The notes under the pieces are model-generated. The model saw only the letters and a list, made by a program, of their open reading frames with translations. It had not been told where the DNA came from and searched no databases. Of a DNA stretch of 64,000 nucleotides, positions 1 through 13,513 are shown piece after piece. Location of the stretch: positions 14,561,730 to 14,625,729 of the forward strand of contig JARWIR010000001.1 of the NCBI GenBank assembly GCA_029959085.1, in the 5' to 3' direction. The position numbers were made by a program, and so were the translations under genes. Positions within the stretch are counted from its first letter, which is position 1; every line of letters begins with the position of its first letter. This DNA comes from Nemophila menziesii. Its lineage: Eukaryota > Streptophyta > Magnoliopsida > Boraginales > Hydrophyllaceae.

Positions 1-394
1 AATATTTTTAAAATCTATAATCTCTTTATGTAATTTTTTAACAAAACATATCTGGTGTTTTTTACAAAAGAGTTTTTTCAAAGTTTAAAGCACTTTTACA
101 CCCTTTTGAAATGTTATTTTTTTTTTGCCAGTTTGAAAATGTTTTTTTAAAACATTTAACATGTTTCTAGATAGTTTGCTCATCTGGAAATGATTATTTT
201 TAGAATTAAAAGTATTTTTAGAATAAAATTAAAATATTTGTAAAAATTATTTAAAATATTTTTGAAATCTATAATCACTTTAAATTTTTTTTTAAACAAA
301 CACATATCTGGTACTTTTTTAAACAAAGTTTTTCATTGCCTAAAACATTTTTAAAGATCTAGAAGCACTCAAGTGCTTTAAAAAAGTATTTCCA
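1..394. other. AT-rich sequence, no gene seen
   Basis: Very AT-rich DNA with scattered AAGCACTT/AAGTGCTTT-like words that resemble the Tourist-like MITE inside 27876-29679. They are too diverged to set boundaries. No coding potential was recognised. Confidence 0.4.
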
Positions 395-581
395 AACACG
401 TACCAAAAGTGTTTTAGATTTTAAAAAGCACTTTTATGAGAATCACTAATATGTGTTTTTTAGAAAAAAACACCTAAACTGATTTTAAATTTCAAAAATA
501 TTTTATATGATTTTAAAAATATTTTAATTTTGTTTTAAAAATTCTTTTTACTCTAAAATAAGCACTTCTAAACGGGTTTTA
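395..581. mobile_element. Tourist-like MITE remnant (right end)
   Basis: The right end reads AATAAGCACTTCTAAACGGG, which is nearly the same as the right terminus of the better preserved MITE at 28128-28359 (AATAAGCACTTCCAAACGGG). The interior shares the AAAAGCACTTTT blocks and the ACTCTAAAATAAGCAC stretch. The left terminus is not recognisable, so the start is approximate. Assignment to PIF/Harbinger rests on the related copy, which has a 3-bp TAA duplication. Confidence 0.45.
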
Positions 582-1440
582 GTGTATTACAAATTATAAT
601 ATAATATAGAGAAGTCTTATATTTAGAAAAAAGATAACGGTCGGGTGTCCGTTAAAACCATCTCACCAATATGACATTTACTTTTTATTCATGTATTTTT
701 ACTTCTCTCTCACTTATTGCCACTCACATTTCTCTTCTCTTAAAAAACCAACCACCACGCCATCTTCAGAAGAGCATCGCTCCATTATTGAATTCCTCAT
801 CACCGCAACAGCAAAACAAACACCATTTTCCCGCGTTGATCTACTTATCGTGATATTACCACAACAACTAATGCAAACTCTAAACCCTTTGATTTGGTTC
901 CCACCATTACGACCCCACCACATCTCTGATATGAGTTCACAAATGTAGCCAGAGGCTTCGCTGAAATTTTGTATGTGTATGTACCTCGATTTACTCAACA
1001 AAACCATGCACTACCGGAGAAGGAAAAAAACGTATCCATCAGTTTGCAACAAAATCCTCCATTGTAAACCACAATTGTCATTGTTGTTGTAAACCACCAG
1101 CGACACCTGTGATGTAAACTACCACCCTATATGCAACAAAAGAACTGCGACAACCATTGTGTAGAAGAAATGTAACATCCTACTTTTCTATGGCGACAAC
1201 TACTATACGACGTCCTTCTCTTCTCAGACATTACCCACCAAACTAGACGCTCTCCTTTTTTTATGGCAAGCATCAAATGCAACCCTCATCTTCTCTAGCT
1301 TCACCTATTAAAATTAGCTAAGATATTTGAACAAGATATATTTTTTCAAACAAGGACACATCAGAAGAAATATCATCCTTCCTATTGAGTGGGAAGAAAC
1401 GTAAAACGTGTTTTACATAAATGACCATTCTCTTAAAAGA
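582..1440. other. No gene recognised
   Basis: Short open frames of 60-97 codons exist on both strands around 670-1007, but none shows a domain, and they overlap each other on opposite strands. The part from about 1000 to 1200 repeats words such as GTAAACCAC and GCAACAA. I cannot assign a function. Confidence 0.4.
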
Positions 1441-4400
1441 TAATTTATTTATTTATTTAGACGGGTAAAAGAAAACAGAAACAAAATAAAATTAACCTAT
1501 TCCTAAATTATTGAAAGCTTCCGATATGTCAGTATCCATGTTGTTAGCTCTAGTTCTAACGAATCCATGCCTAACATCCTTTGCAAGTTGGTTTGCTAGC
1601 CCATTCTTCCTTCTAGGCGAGGTGTTTGACGGAGATTGGGCCGAAACCCTAGCTATCTGGTTGATTTTCCTGATGATCGGATAAATCCTCCAACTTGTTG
1701 CTGACATCTGCCTAATACCTTGAATTAGCTCAAGGTTATCTGAGAAAATAGTTTTGTCTTTATTTGGGAACTCCGCACAAATTTCTCTTCCTTTGAGTGT
1801 CTCCATAGCTTCCCTTCTGATGTTTGTGTTACAACTGATAGTATCTTTAAATTTGACTTTGCACCTCGTATTCTTATGATATCGTACAATCCCAATACAT
1901 GTATCTTTATAAGGATCATCAAAAGAAGCATCACAAAAAAAGTAATGGCTGAGTCATTTTCTGAAAGCCCATCTTTTGTTTTAGGATTTTCCATTATATT
2001 TTGATTACTAGATGAATAATTATTTCTCCAATCGTTGCCATATAATTCTTTCATGAGGCAGATTGTTGCCGATATAATTTTATCACCATCAACCAGGCAT
2101 TCTTCATGAATAGTCTTATCCCTATCATAATCATAACATAGTCTGTTACAGTTATCCTTCCTAACCTTCTTTGGAATAACCTTTGATAATATCTAACATA
2201 CAACTCCCTAAATCTGAAATTTGATCTATGATCCACTTTAATTTGGAGAGAAGAACCTGCCCATATTCTGACAAACTTTACAATTAATAAGTAGATGTTC
2301 TGTTGTGTCCACCACACACATGCACAAAATGCAATCATTAGAGTTTGAACATGTCCCTTTATATAATTTCTGTTTAGTCGGTACGGCATTGTTGCATACT
2401 TTTGAAATGTAAACTCAAATTTATTTGGTATATTAGAATTCCATTTTGTTTCCCATAATCTGGAACTGAAATTGTTCAAAGTGTTAGTCAATTGTGGATT
2501 TTGAATAACTTGTTCACTTGTAAGAATCTTATAACCCGTTTCAGTAGAATATGTACCGTCCTTAGAAAAGGGCCAAATCATTTTGTCATAACACTTGTAT
2601 CTAAAATAGTTATTCTTTTAATTTCAAGAATAATAGGTTGGGGAAAAAGATCATCAAGTAACTCATTATCCCATACATAAGAGTCGTGTTTTCAAAGTAG
2701 ATACACCTTTTGAATGTTGCAAGGCTTATCGAGTTTCCATATGTTATTTCCATTTATCATCCCAAATATTAATATCTTTCCCTTTCCTGATTTGATCCCA
2801 AATTTCTTAATAAAGTCCCTTCCTTCGAGAAGACTTGCCCAACTCCAAGTTCTACTTTGTCTAAGTTTTACATTCAAAAAATCCTTGTTGGGAAAGTAAA
2901 TCCCTTTTAGAAGTCTTGCTGCCATGGTTGTTGGGTTTGTCAAAATTATCCAAGCTTTTGTTGCTAGTAGAGTTGTATTCATTCTCTTGAAATCTCTGAA
3001 ACCCATTCCTCCTAACAGTTTCTCGACCGCCATTTTTTCCCAAGCAACCCAATGAGTGCTACTTCTCTCTTTTGAATTCCACCAAAAAATAAAAATTGTT
3101 AATAAGTTTATTAGAAAGAGAAATATGAAATGAAAAAATAGACATAGAATAGTTGGAAATAGCCTGAAGATCTGCTTTAATAAGAACTTCCTTACCTCCA
3201 TCTGATAGAAGTTTAATTTTCCAGCCATCCGTTTTCCTAAAAAGTTTCTTAGCAATCCAATCAAGGGATTCAACTTTTGGTCTTTTGTGGAATAAAGGGA
3301 TTCCGAGATACTATCCTAAATCGTTGATTTCTTGGATATTGATTTCTACTGCTACCAGATTTCTCTTCTCTTGCAGAGTTTCTTTGCTAAAATAAATAGT
3401 TGATTTATCAAAGTTGATCTTTTGTCCAGATCCTTCACAATATTCTTTAAGATACTTTTTAAAAACTTGAAAATCTGTAACTCCATAAGTGAAAAAGAAA
3501 AAGGAGTCATCTGCAAACAGTAAGCGAGAAATAGTTGGACAATTTCTATTAATTTGGATCCCTTGTATCTGTCCATTTTATATATAGATATACATAAGGC
3601 TAATAATGGCTTCTGTCATAATAGTAAAAAAAAAAAGGTGATAGTGGATCTCCTTGTCGGATACTTCTTCTAAAGGTAAATTTTTCCATTCTTTCTCTGT
3701 TAAGATTAATTTGAAAAGAAACAGTAGATATGCAATTCTTAATCCAATTGACCCATTTATCGCAAACCCCCGATTTATGCATAACAATTAAGATAAATTC
3801 CAAATGTACATGGTCATAAGCTTTGGCCATGTCGATAATAATCGCAGCCATATGTATTTTATTTTTTCTTTTCCTAGTCATAAAAAATCTCCTGAGCGAT
3901 AATATTGTTATCTTGTGTCCATACCTTTGTGATATGTTGATTGAGTTGGGCATACAATTATGTCCATAAGATCCTTTAATCTATTAGAAAATATTTTTGC
4001 TATAATCTTGTAACCAAAATTAACACAAGAAATATGTCAGTGATCACCGAGCATTTCCTGTGTATCTCCTTCGGAATCAGTGTGATAAGGATGTCATTAA
4101 TTTTCTCTAGATATATTATTATTGAAAAAAATCATGAATCATAATATAAACAATTTTTTAATTATATCCCAAATTTTTATATAAAATTTACTGTAAAGGC
4201 CATCTGTTTCTGGAGCTTTAGTAGGAGATAGATCTCTAACTGCCTTCTCAACTTCTTCCATAGTAGGTTGGCAAATAAGATTGTCATTCATATCCTCTAT
4301 GACTTTAGATATAATGTGTTGAGCTGCAATGCTCATCTGATTTTCCTATACACCCTGTTCATTAAAAAGTTGTAAGTAAAAATCCTTGAAACATTTCTTT

Positions 4401-4445
4401 ACCTCTGTTGAGTCTTCTTCTCGAAAGATAAATTGTTCACTTAAT
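1441..4445 (-). pseudogene. L1-type LINE ORF2 remnant, 5'-truncated and decayed
   Basis: The minus strand encodes, in broken frames, the order expected for a plant L1 ORF2. Near 4440-4140 is the pre-RT segment with a KAPxxDG motif. Near 3950-3600 is the RT palm with KAYDHV and RQGDPLSP. Near 3530-3490 is the FADDS catalytic motif, read in a frame different from its neighbours. At 3270-2700 is the RT thumb region (HWVAW, GGMGFRDF, LLATKAW). At 2581-2051 is zf-RVT (WPFSKDG) and at 2050-1492 an RNase H with SDNLELI and a C-terminal helix. At least five frame changes and stops separate the pieces, so it is dead. A (TAAA)n-like tail lies at about 1444-1461. No endonuclease was found, so the copy is 5'-truncated. 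It is a different copy from the LINE at 13183-19587. Confidence 0.88.
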
Positions 4446-7420
<2,975 letters not shown>

Positions 7421-7854
7421 ATTAGATTACTTTTTTTCCAGAAATGTAATAGATTTGTGTTAGATTAGATTACTTTTTTTCCATAAAAGTTATGAAATGC
7501 CGGTTTTGTGATTTGCTCATATTTTTTGTTAAATGCTCAGAAGTTTTAATTTTGTACTCATAAGTTTTGTGAAATGCTTAAAAGTTTTGTGAAATGAGCA
7601 TACGAGCATGCTCAGTACTTTATGCTCAGAACTTTTTCCGGTGGTGGTCGGTGGTTGTGGCCGGAGTTAGAAATTATTGATTGTTAATGAAGGAGGGGAG
7701 AGAAAAAATGATAAAGGAGGTGAGAGATTAATGGTAATGAAGGAAAGAGAATAATGGTAATAGAAAAGAGAGAATGTTTTTTTGTTTTGTTTTATATACA
7801 CTATAAGTAAAGGTAGTAATGGTATTTATCAATTTTGAGGCATCTAAATAGAAA
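7421..7854. other. No gene recognised
   Basis: Contains loose repeats of TGCTCAGAAGTTTTG and TTTTGTGAAATG-like words and purine-rich GAGAGAATAATGGTAAT blocks. No coding signal. Confidence 0.4.
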
Positions 7855-8025
7855 AGAGGAATCACTCTCATGTGACACTAAAATACAAGGCTCGAACTCC
7901 TCCCTGAATATGGGTCACCTAGTTCTGATTTACCTGGGAATATACATGGAGAGGCGTGTATATCCCCGTGGGATTAGTCGGGTGCGCGCAAGCAATCCCG
8001 GAACCCATGTAAAAAAAAAAAAAAA
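7855..8025 (+). mobile_element. tRNA-derived SINE with poly(A) tail
   Basis: A B-box-like GGCTCGAACTC lies at 7889-7899. The 3' part has GGATTAGTCGG followed by GTGCGCGCAAGC and ends in an uninterrupted run of 15 A at 8011-8025. These 3' words resemble the tails of the plant TS/Au group of SINEs as I remember them. The A box and the target duplication are not clear, so the 5' end is approximate. It is noncoding and would depend on LINE enzymes for movement. Confidence 0.7.
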
Positions 8026-9533
8026 CCTCCCCAGGTACTAAATTATTATCAAACGAAAGTGTTCTTAAAGTATATGTTGCCAGACAAAAGTTATGGAGAA
8101 AGAAGCTTCGATTTAAAATCTATGTTAAAAGATTTTGATTAATAAAAAATAATGAAAAAAAAAATCTTGTCAGGTGGAAACAAATTTTGCTGATGATATC
8201 AAATATATTTGGCCGGAATGAAAAATAATAATAGTAAAAGTTATGGATTTGAAGATGTGGGATAAATAAGTTAAATGAAGAAGTGGAGAAGAGGGAGAGA
8301 ATTAGAAGAAAAAAACCGTTAGAAAGATATAGTGTAGATTAGAGAGAAAATAATTGATAAAGTTAAATTTTAATATTCTGAAAATTTAATGTAAAGTAAA
8401 ATTTTATTGGAGACGATCCTCATCCATCTGAGCTTGCATCTAAAAAATCCATTAACTATGTCGCGCCATTATCTAAATAATGAAAGAGCGCTACTGAACG
8501 AGAGCTAAAGTGATAGGGGCGAGCTAAAGAACAGGCTTTTAAGGACAAGACGAGACAGATTAATTGAAGCTTGTTTAGCCATTTCTAGAGCTCGATCAAC
8601 TGAGATATTACTGCATATAAAAACGATCAAGGGATGTATGTGGCAATATGTTAGATTTCCGGGTAGCAATGGAGTCGAATTGGTCAATCTAATTTTGCAG
8701 TCGAGTAATGGAGGAACATATATAGAGTTTTCTAATTTATATAATGCCATGCAACATGTCTGAACATTTAAAGATTCATTATTTCTGATCCAGTGTTCTT
8801 GTATATATTTAAAGAGAAAGTCGTTGAATTCAAATTAACATCTAGTTATATGTTTCTTCCTAACTTGAAATTTTATGAAATTTTGCTGGTCTATCTTCCA
8901 AATTACATGATTTTTTATTGTTTTCAAAACATTTTTCCTGATCTAAAATTGCTTCTAAAAAAGGACCTAGAAGCCTTTAAGTGTTCTTTTAAGAAGAGCA
9001 CATATGAACACTACATAATAAACACTTTTTCCAAAGAAGCAAAAGTTATCCATATTTTCTTAAGGAAGAAACACAATGAGGAGGGTTTTAAGAAAAATGT
9101 GGAAAATAGGAAACAAGTGTCCCCTAAGTTTAACTTGAACCATTCTTCAGAGGCATCACACTCTGAATCCTAACATTGTGCATATTCCTGGTTTAGGAAT
9201 TGAAAGCCGAGAAAAGACTGAATTTGCACCTCGTGATCACCAACTTAGCTGATGTAACGAAGAATACTCCCATTGCTCCGTTGCATAATTTCATCACACT
9301 AAAGATTTAGCGATCCGTTTAGAAACAAATGAAATCAATCAACAATTCTTCAAGAAATTGCTAATACACCCCTGGGAATTGTTAGGCTATGTGTAATTCA
9401 TGAGAATAAAACCAGTTTTTTGTTTTTATTTCTATAGTACAGCAAGAGTATATAAACAAAAACTCAACGGAAACAAAACAACAATTTATAGTTGAAAAGA
9501 GTATTGATTATCTATTACCGATACTTCTTCTTC
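8026..9533. other. No gene recognised
   Basis: Two open frames, 81 codons on minus at 8505-8750 and 126 codons on plus at 8793-9173, have no domain I recognise. Around 8930-9020 there are AAGTGTTCTTTTAAG-type words that resemble the Tourist-like family, without recognisable ends. Confidence 0.4.
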
Positions 9534-9599
9534 ATACAATATATAAGCTTGGGTGGAAAACTCGTAGGCTACAGGTTCAAGATCACAGTTATTGGCAGC
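9534..9599 (-). pseudogene. VPS35: Isolated exon of retromer subunit VPS35
   Basis: Read on the minus strand after a CAG acceptor, this 66-bp piece encodes CDLEPVAYEFSTQAYILY followed by EEE. It matches the conserved VPS35 helix that in plants reads close to EPVAYEFFTQAFxLYEEE. VPS35 is the cargo-recognition core of the retromer complex, acting in endosome-to-Golgi sorting. The piece ends at a GTATCG donor-like sequence. I looked for the next VPS35 exons within about 500 bp on both sides and saw none, so this is a lone fragment rather than a gene. It lies 0.8 kb beyond the stop of the eRF3-like gene on the same strand. Confidence 0.8.
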
Positions 9600-10073
9600 C
9601 TGATACCAAGTATGTGTTTATAAAAAATCATAAACATTCAATGCGTGAAATGAATAACAGGCAGTTCAGATACTGTATAAAAATGCTGAAAAAAAGATAA
9701 AGAGCATATAGAGAATCTTGTTCTAAATTTTGTACTATATAGTATAGTATACCATTAAAGATGACTCACCCCATTAAAGATCGAGTCATTTTGGCGACCA
9801 AATTTCCACCAAAAACACTATGCACAACATATTTACTTAATGCTGCTAACTAATCAAAATTTAACACAAACTTCAACATTAATGAAAAATTCAACATTAA
9901 ACACAATGGAACATGATCAAAACTAGAAAATAATAGAGAAAGTAGTAGTAACTCAAACAAGAAAATTAAAGACAAGACAAAGCATAACACCAAATATTCC
10001 ATTTCCGCCATCGAAGCTTAAATCTATAAAATTGTGGTGGACCCAGTAGAATCAAATCCATGATATAGCGCAT
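9600..10073. other. No gene recognised
   Basis: AT-rich spacer between the VPS35 exon fragment and the orphan exon at 10074-10252. No further coding segments seen. Confidence 0.4.
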
Positions 10074-10252
10074 CTAAAACTGTCCGCCAGCTGGCACACT
10101 TGCCACATCATCATCAAAACAAACACTCCCACCCGTTGGAACCTTTTCCTTCCGTACCAGCAAAGAGGTTTTGTTTGCCTTGAGGCGACCCTTCTTATTG
10201 GTTGAAGCTCTTCTGCAGTTCATAACTTGTTCAGGACTTGATTTTGTCATAT
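10074..10252 (-). other. Candidate orphan exon downstream of the eRF3-like gene
   Basis: After a good acceptor (GTGCAG) the minus strand stays open for 59 codons and ends in TAG. The peptide is basic in its first half (CRRASTNKKGRLK) and ends FDDDVASVPAGGQF. I do not recognise the family. The frame would join in phase to an alternative donor G|GTAAGG inside the last eRF3 exon, so it could be an alternative C-terminus. It could instead be a 3'-UTR exon or a fragment of another gene, like the VPS35 exon next to it. No expression evidence can be seen from DNA. Confidence 0.4.
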
Positions 10253-10391
10253 CTGCACAAACAAAATTAAAATCATTATTTAGCTTCTATAGCCATTATT
10301 CAAATAGAAAAAAACTAATATTAAACTAGCCACAAAAAATAGGAATGTTAAAAGACAAAGAGATGAAGTTAATACCTATCGTTAAACAAGT

Positions 10392-12889
10392 TCATGCAGC
10401 ATTATCATTCAGGGTTACAAGGCTAGTAACCTTACCCATTGCAACAGTTTTACCTTCCGTTCGAAGTGTAAACCTTCCAAGTTGTGGAAAATCATCAAAC
10501 CTCTCAATGCATATCAACTTACTTACCTGTGCTTATATAATATTCCACTATTACAAACTAACTAAAAACCAATCAACATGTATATATATATTATAAAAAC
10601 CAACCTCAATGCGGCAAAAAACAAATGCACCATTTTTCACAAATGGAATTTTCTTACGTTCCTTTGTACACTCATGTAGCTCAACAATCTCACACTCCTC
10701 AACTACACCATGAATGTGCAACACAGCCTTATATCCTGCCGAAAAAACTCCCTGTTTCACAAGAACCTCATCACTACTTTTAAAATTGTGAATAATGGAA
10801 AATCAAAGGCTACTTTAGTCTTTCTCAAGGCTTACATTATCAAACGACTCCAAAATCTGTAACTTAGCATCAAATACAGATACAGCTGGGATAACATTTT
10901 CTGCATATACATTAACAAGTTAGGAACTGTAAAATAACAAATATTTTTGTGGAGCGTACAAAACAGAAAACCTACCAGCACTACTCAATACAAAACCAGA
11001 TGATATATCATCTTCCTCAATCCCAGATAATCTGACTCGTAAGTTTTCACCAGGTTCAGCAAATTTAACTTTATCTTCTTCATCACAGTATATTGCAACT
11101 ACTTTCACCAAAGCCTGTGGACCCCATTACAACTCATTTAAACTTTTATTCCAAATAGAGTAATAACAGAAAACAAAGATCTCTCACCTGATTTGGCATA
11201 ACCAACAAATTATCACCTTCATGAATGGTGCCAGATTCTACTTTTCCCATTACAACAGTTCCCATGTCCTTATATCTGTTAATTATAGACATTCTACAAA
11301 CACAAAGATGATGAATATATATACTTCTTCAGCAATATATTCTATATATATATATATATAGTTGCATGAATGATATACCTAAAAGGTGCATCTGGATCAC
11401 GAGGTGGAATTTGTATAGAATCAAGAGATTCAAAAAGGCATGGACCATCCCACCAAGGACATATACTCTTATCAACTATTGTCTTCATATTTGCACCAAC
11501 AAGTCCAGATATTGGAAGAAACTTCACATCTGCGCACAATTTTAGTAATGACCCATGTTTTTGGTAAAAGGGAGTTTTTAGGGTTTACATACCTTTCCTG
11601 ACATTATAACCTGAAGACTTCAAAAAAGGTACCATCTTTGATTCAATTTCATCGTATCTGCCAGAAGATCATTAATTAATAACAAGAATTTTCTCATTCT
11701 GATTTAACTAACTATACCTTTCTTTTGACCAATTTACAGTAGGATCATCCATTTTATTAACGGCAACGAGAAGTTTAGTTACCCCAAGAGTCTTTGCAAG
11801 ATGAACATGTTCACGTGTTTGTCCACCTCTCTCATAACCTGTTTCAAATTCACCCTTCCTAGCAGATATCACCTACAAATTCCCAAAAGATAAGGACAAA
11901 CACTTTTAAAAAAAACCCAAACAAGTCATATCAACTTACCAATACACCCGTATCAGCTTGAGATGCTCCACTGATCATGTTTGGAACATAGCTTTTGTGA
12001 CCCTGTATAGGTTAATGTGTCAATTTCCAAAACAGTTAATATATAATTTAACAAATGTCATGCAAACGAGATGTTATATATCATCCATATTCTTTCATGA
12101 ATTACGTAAACTAGTATATAGTGGAAAAGAATTTTACCGGGCAATCCAGAATAGTAAATCTTGTGGTTTCTGTTTCGAAATGGGCTCTTCCAACTTCAAC
12201 TGTTATTCCCTACAATAAGAAAAACAAATGTAACTTAACAAACTAAAACAAAAACCAAAACAACAGTGATACACATGAATCACAGACTAAATTCTTACCT
12301 TTACTCTCTCTTCTTCATTTGTGTCCATGATGTATGCCATGTACCTACAAGTTTGAAAGGATGACTAACAAGACTATATATGTTCTAAGGTAACAAAAAA
12401 TAAAAACAAATAGTTATATACAACATATAGACAACAAATATGACTGACCAGCTTTCTCTACTTTTATCCTTAGCCTCTTTCTCATATTTCTGAATTGTCC
12501 GATCATCAACTTGACCACTAAGGAACAGTATTTGTCCTCCAATGGTAGACTTCCCAGCATCTAAAAGCATATGGAGAAACATAAATTGAATATTTTTTAT
12601 ATGAGAAGCATCATTCATTAATAGGAGTTTCTTGCCAATTTGGTAACAGCTATGACCAATAAATAACACTAAAGATAAATAGATCACCAGAAATTATATA
12701 TCCCTACCTACATGACCAATGAAAACTACATTTAAATGTCGCTTAGTATTCCTCTCTTCTGCCACAACTTTTTCTGGAACTAGATTTTCCGTCACTACTA
12801 AAAAAAAAGAAAAAGTATTGATTGATAACCATTAATAATATATGGAAAAAAACATTAATTACTTGAATTAGCCAAATATGAGTACCCAT
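10392..12889 (-). CDS. eRF3-like translation release factor GTPase, 14 exons, short N-terminus
   Basis: Class II release factor: it binds GTP and helps eRF1 end translation in the cytosol. Exons (minus): 12889-12886, 12797-12708, 12560-12449, 12344-12299, 12209-12138, 12002-11940, 11872-11718, 11657-11593, 11529-11379, 11293-11188, 11114-10976, 10900-10836, 10751-10605, 10526-10392. All introns are GT-AG, phases agree, and the total is 1350 nt (449 aa plus TGA). G1 GHVDAGKST spans the second and third exons. Then come [15 protein letters not shown]3 DCPG, G4 [10 protein letters not shown] and G5 ISGLVG, followed by both beta-barrel domains ([43 protein letters not shown]). [20 protein letters not shown] separates eRF3 from HBS1 and EF1A. 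Plant eRF3 is usually about 530 aa, so the acidic N-terminal extension is missing. The start ATGG exon is inferred from splice phase and is the least certain part. Confidence 0.9.
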
Positions 12890-13008
12890 TTTCTACGGCC
12901 GATAGAAATATGCTTCTACAAAAAAATTTAAGAGTGTCTCGCAGTCGCGGTTGAAGACTTCAACTAAGGTTTGTAAAAGATATAGAAGGGTAGGGAAATT
13001 TTGGGCGT

Positions 13009-13015
13009 TTTTATA
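13009..13015 (-). promoter_or_regulatory. TATA box of the eRF3-like gene
   Basis: TATAAAA on the minus strand, 120 bp before the inferred ATG. It would place transcription start near 12980 and leave a leader of about 90 nt. This is support for the short N-terminus being a real gene start and not just a truncation, but it is inference from position only. Confidence 0.5.
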
Positions 13016-13169
13016 GGTTGGGATTAACCCTGCTTTTTTATTTTATTTCTTTTGTTTGTTTGGTGACCAAGTGTAATAATTTTACTTGAATAACTTTTTT
13101 TTTCAATCCTTTTTTTTTTTGGACGCTTTTTTTTTTCAATCCTTTTTATTTCGTTAATTTGTGTTATTC

Positions 13170-13182
13170 TATTCAATAATTA
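13170..13182. repeat. Target-site duplication, left, of LINE 13183-19587
   Basis: TATTCAATAATTA, identical to 19588-19600 directly after the poly(A) tail. Confidence 0.93.
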
Positions 13183-13513
13183 CAAACTTCTAGCACATGT
13201 AAACGCTCCTCCTTCTCTCTAAGTATGAGCTTTCTCTCTCCTCTCTTCAATGGTGGTCTTTTGTTACTCCCTAGTTCATAATCATTTCCCTCTTGATATT
13301 CTACACACGCTTTGCTTGGCTCTATACATCTTTTTCGTTCATTCCCAAGATCTCTTTTTACTTACTTTCTTTGTAATCCCAAGAATCCTTCTTAAGCTTC
13401 CTTTGTACGCTTTACTTGCTCTTATATATCAAAGCCCTCTTCTAGTCTCCTGTTCACTTTATCTCTTTCGCTCTTCTTCTGATAACTCTCTCTCTCTCTC
13501 CTCAACCTCTCCC

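Noticed and set aside
714..1007. 97-codon minus frame
   Set aside because: Overlaps open frames on the other strand, no domain, no upstream signal.
7889..7899. tRNA gene suggested by GGCTCGAACTC
   Set aside because: Followed by a non-tRNA body and 15 A; fits a SINE.
8793..9173. 126-codon open frame as a gene
   Set aside because: Low complexity, no domain, and no splice or promoter context; could be chance in AT-rich DNA.
12385..12687. 100-codon minus frame as a separate protein
   Set aside because: It is an unspliced read-through of the third eRF3 exon and its introns.
9534..13170. Helitron carrying eRF3 and VPS35 pieces
   Set aside because: I could not find a 5' TC and 3' CTRR end with hairpin around the block; kept only as a check under the findings.
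13250..13513. First 88 codons of the long frame as part of LINE ORF1
   Set aside because: Leu/Phe/Ser-rich leader translation; the DUF4283-type region begins after the ATG at 13514, which has a better context (CCCATGG).
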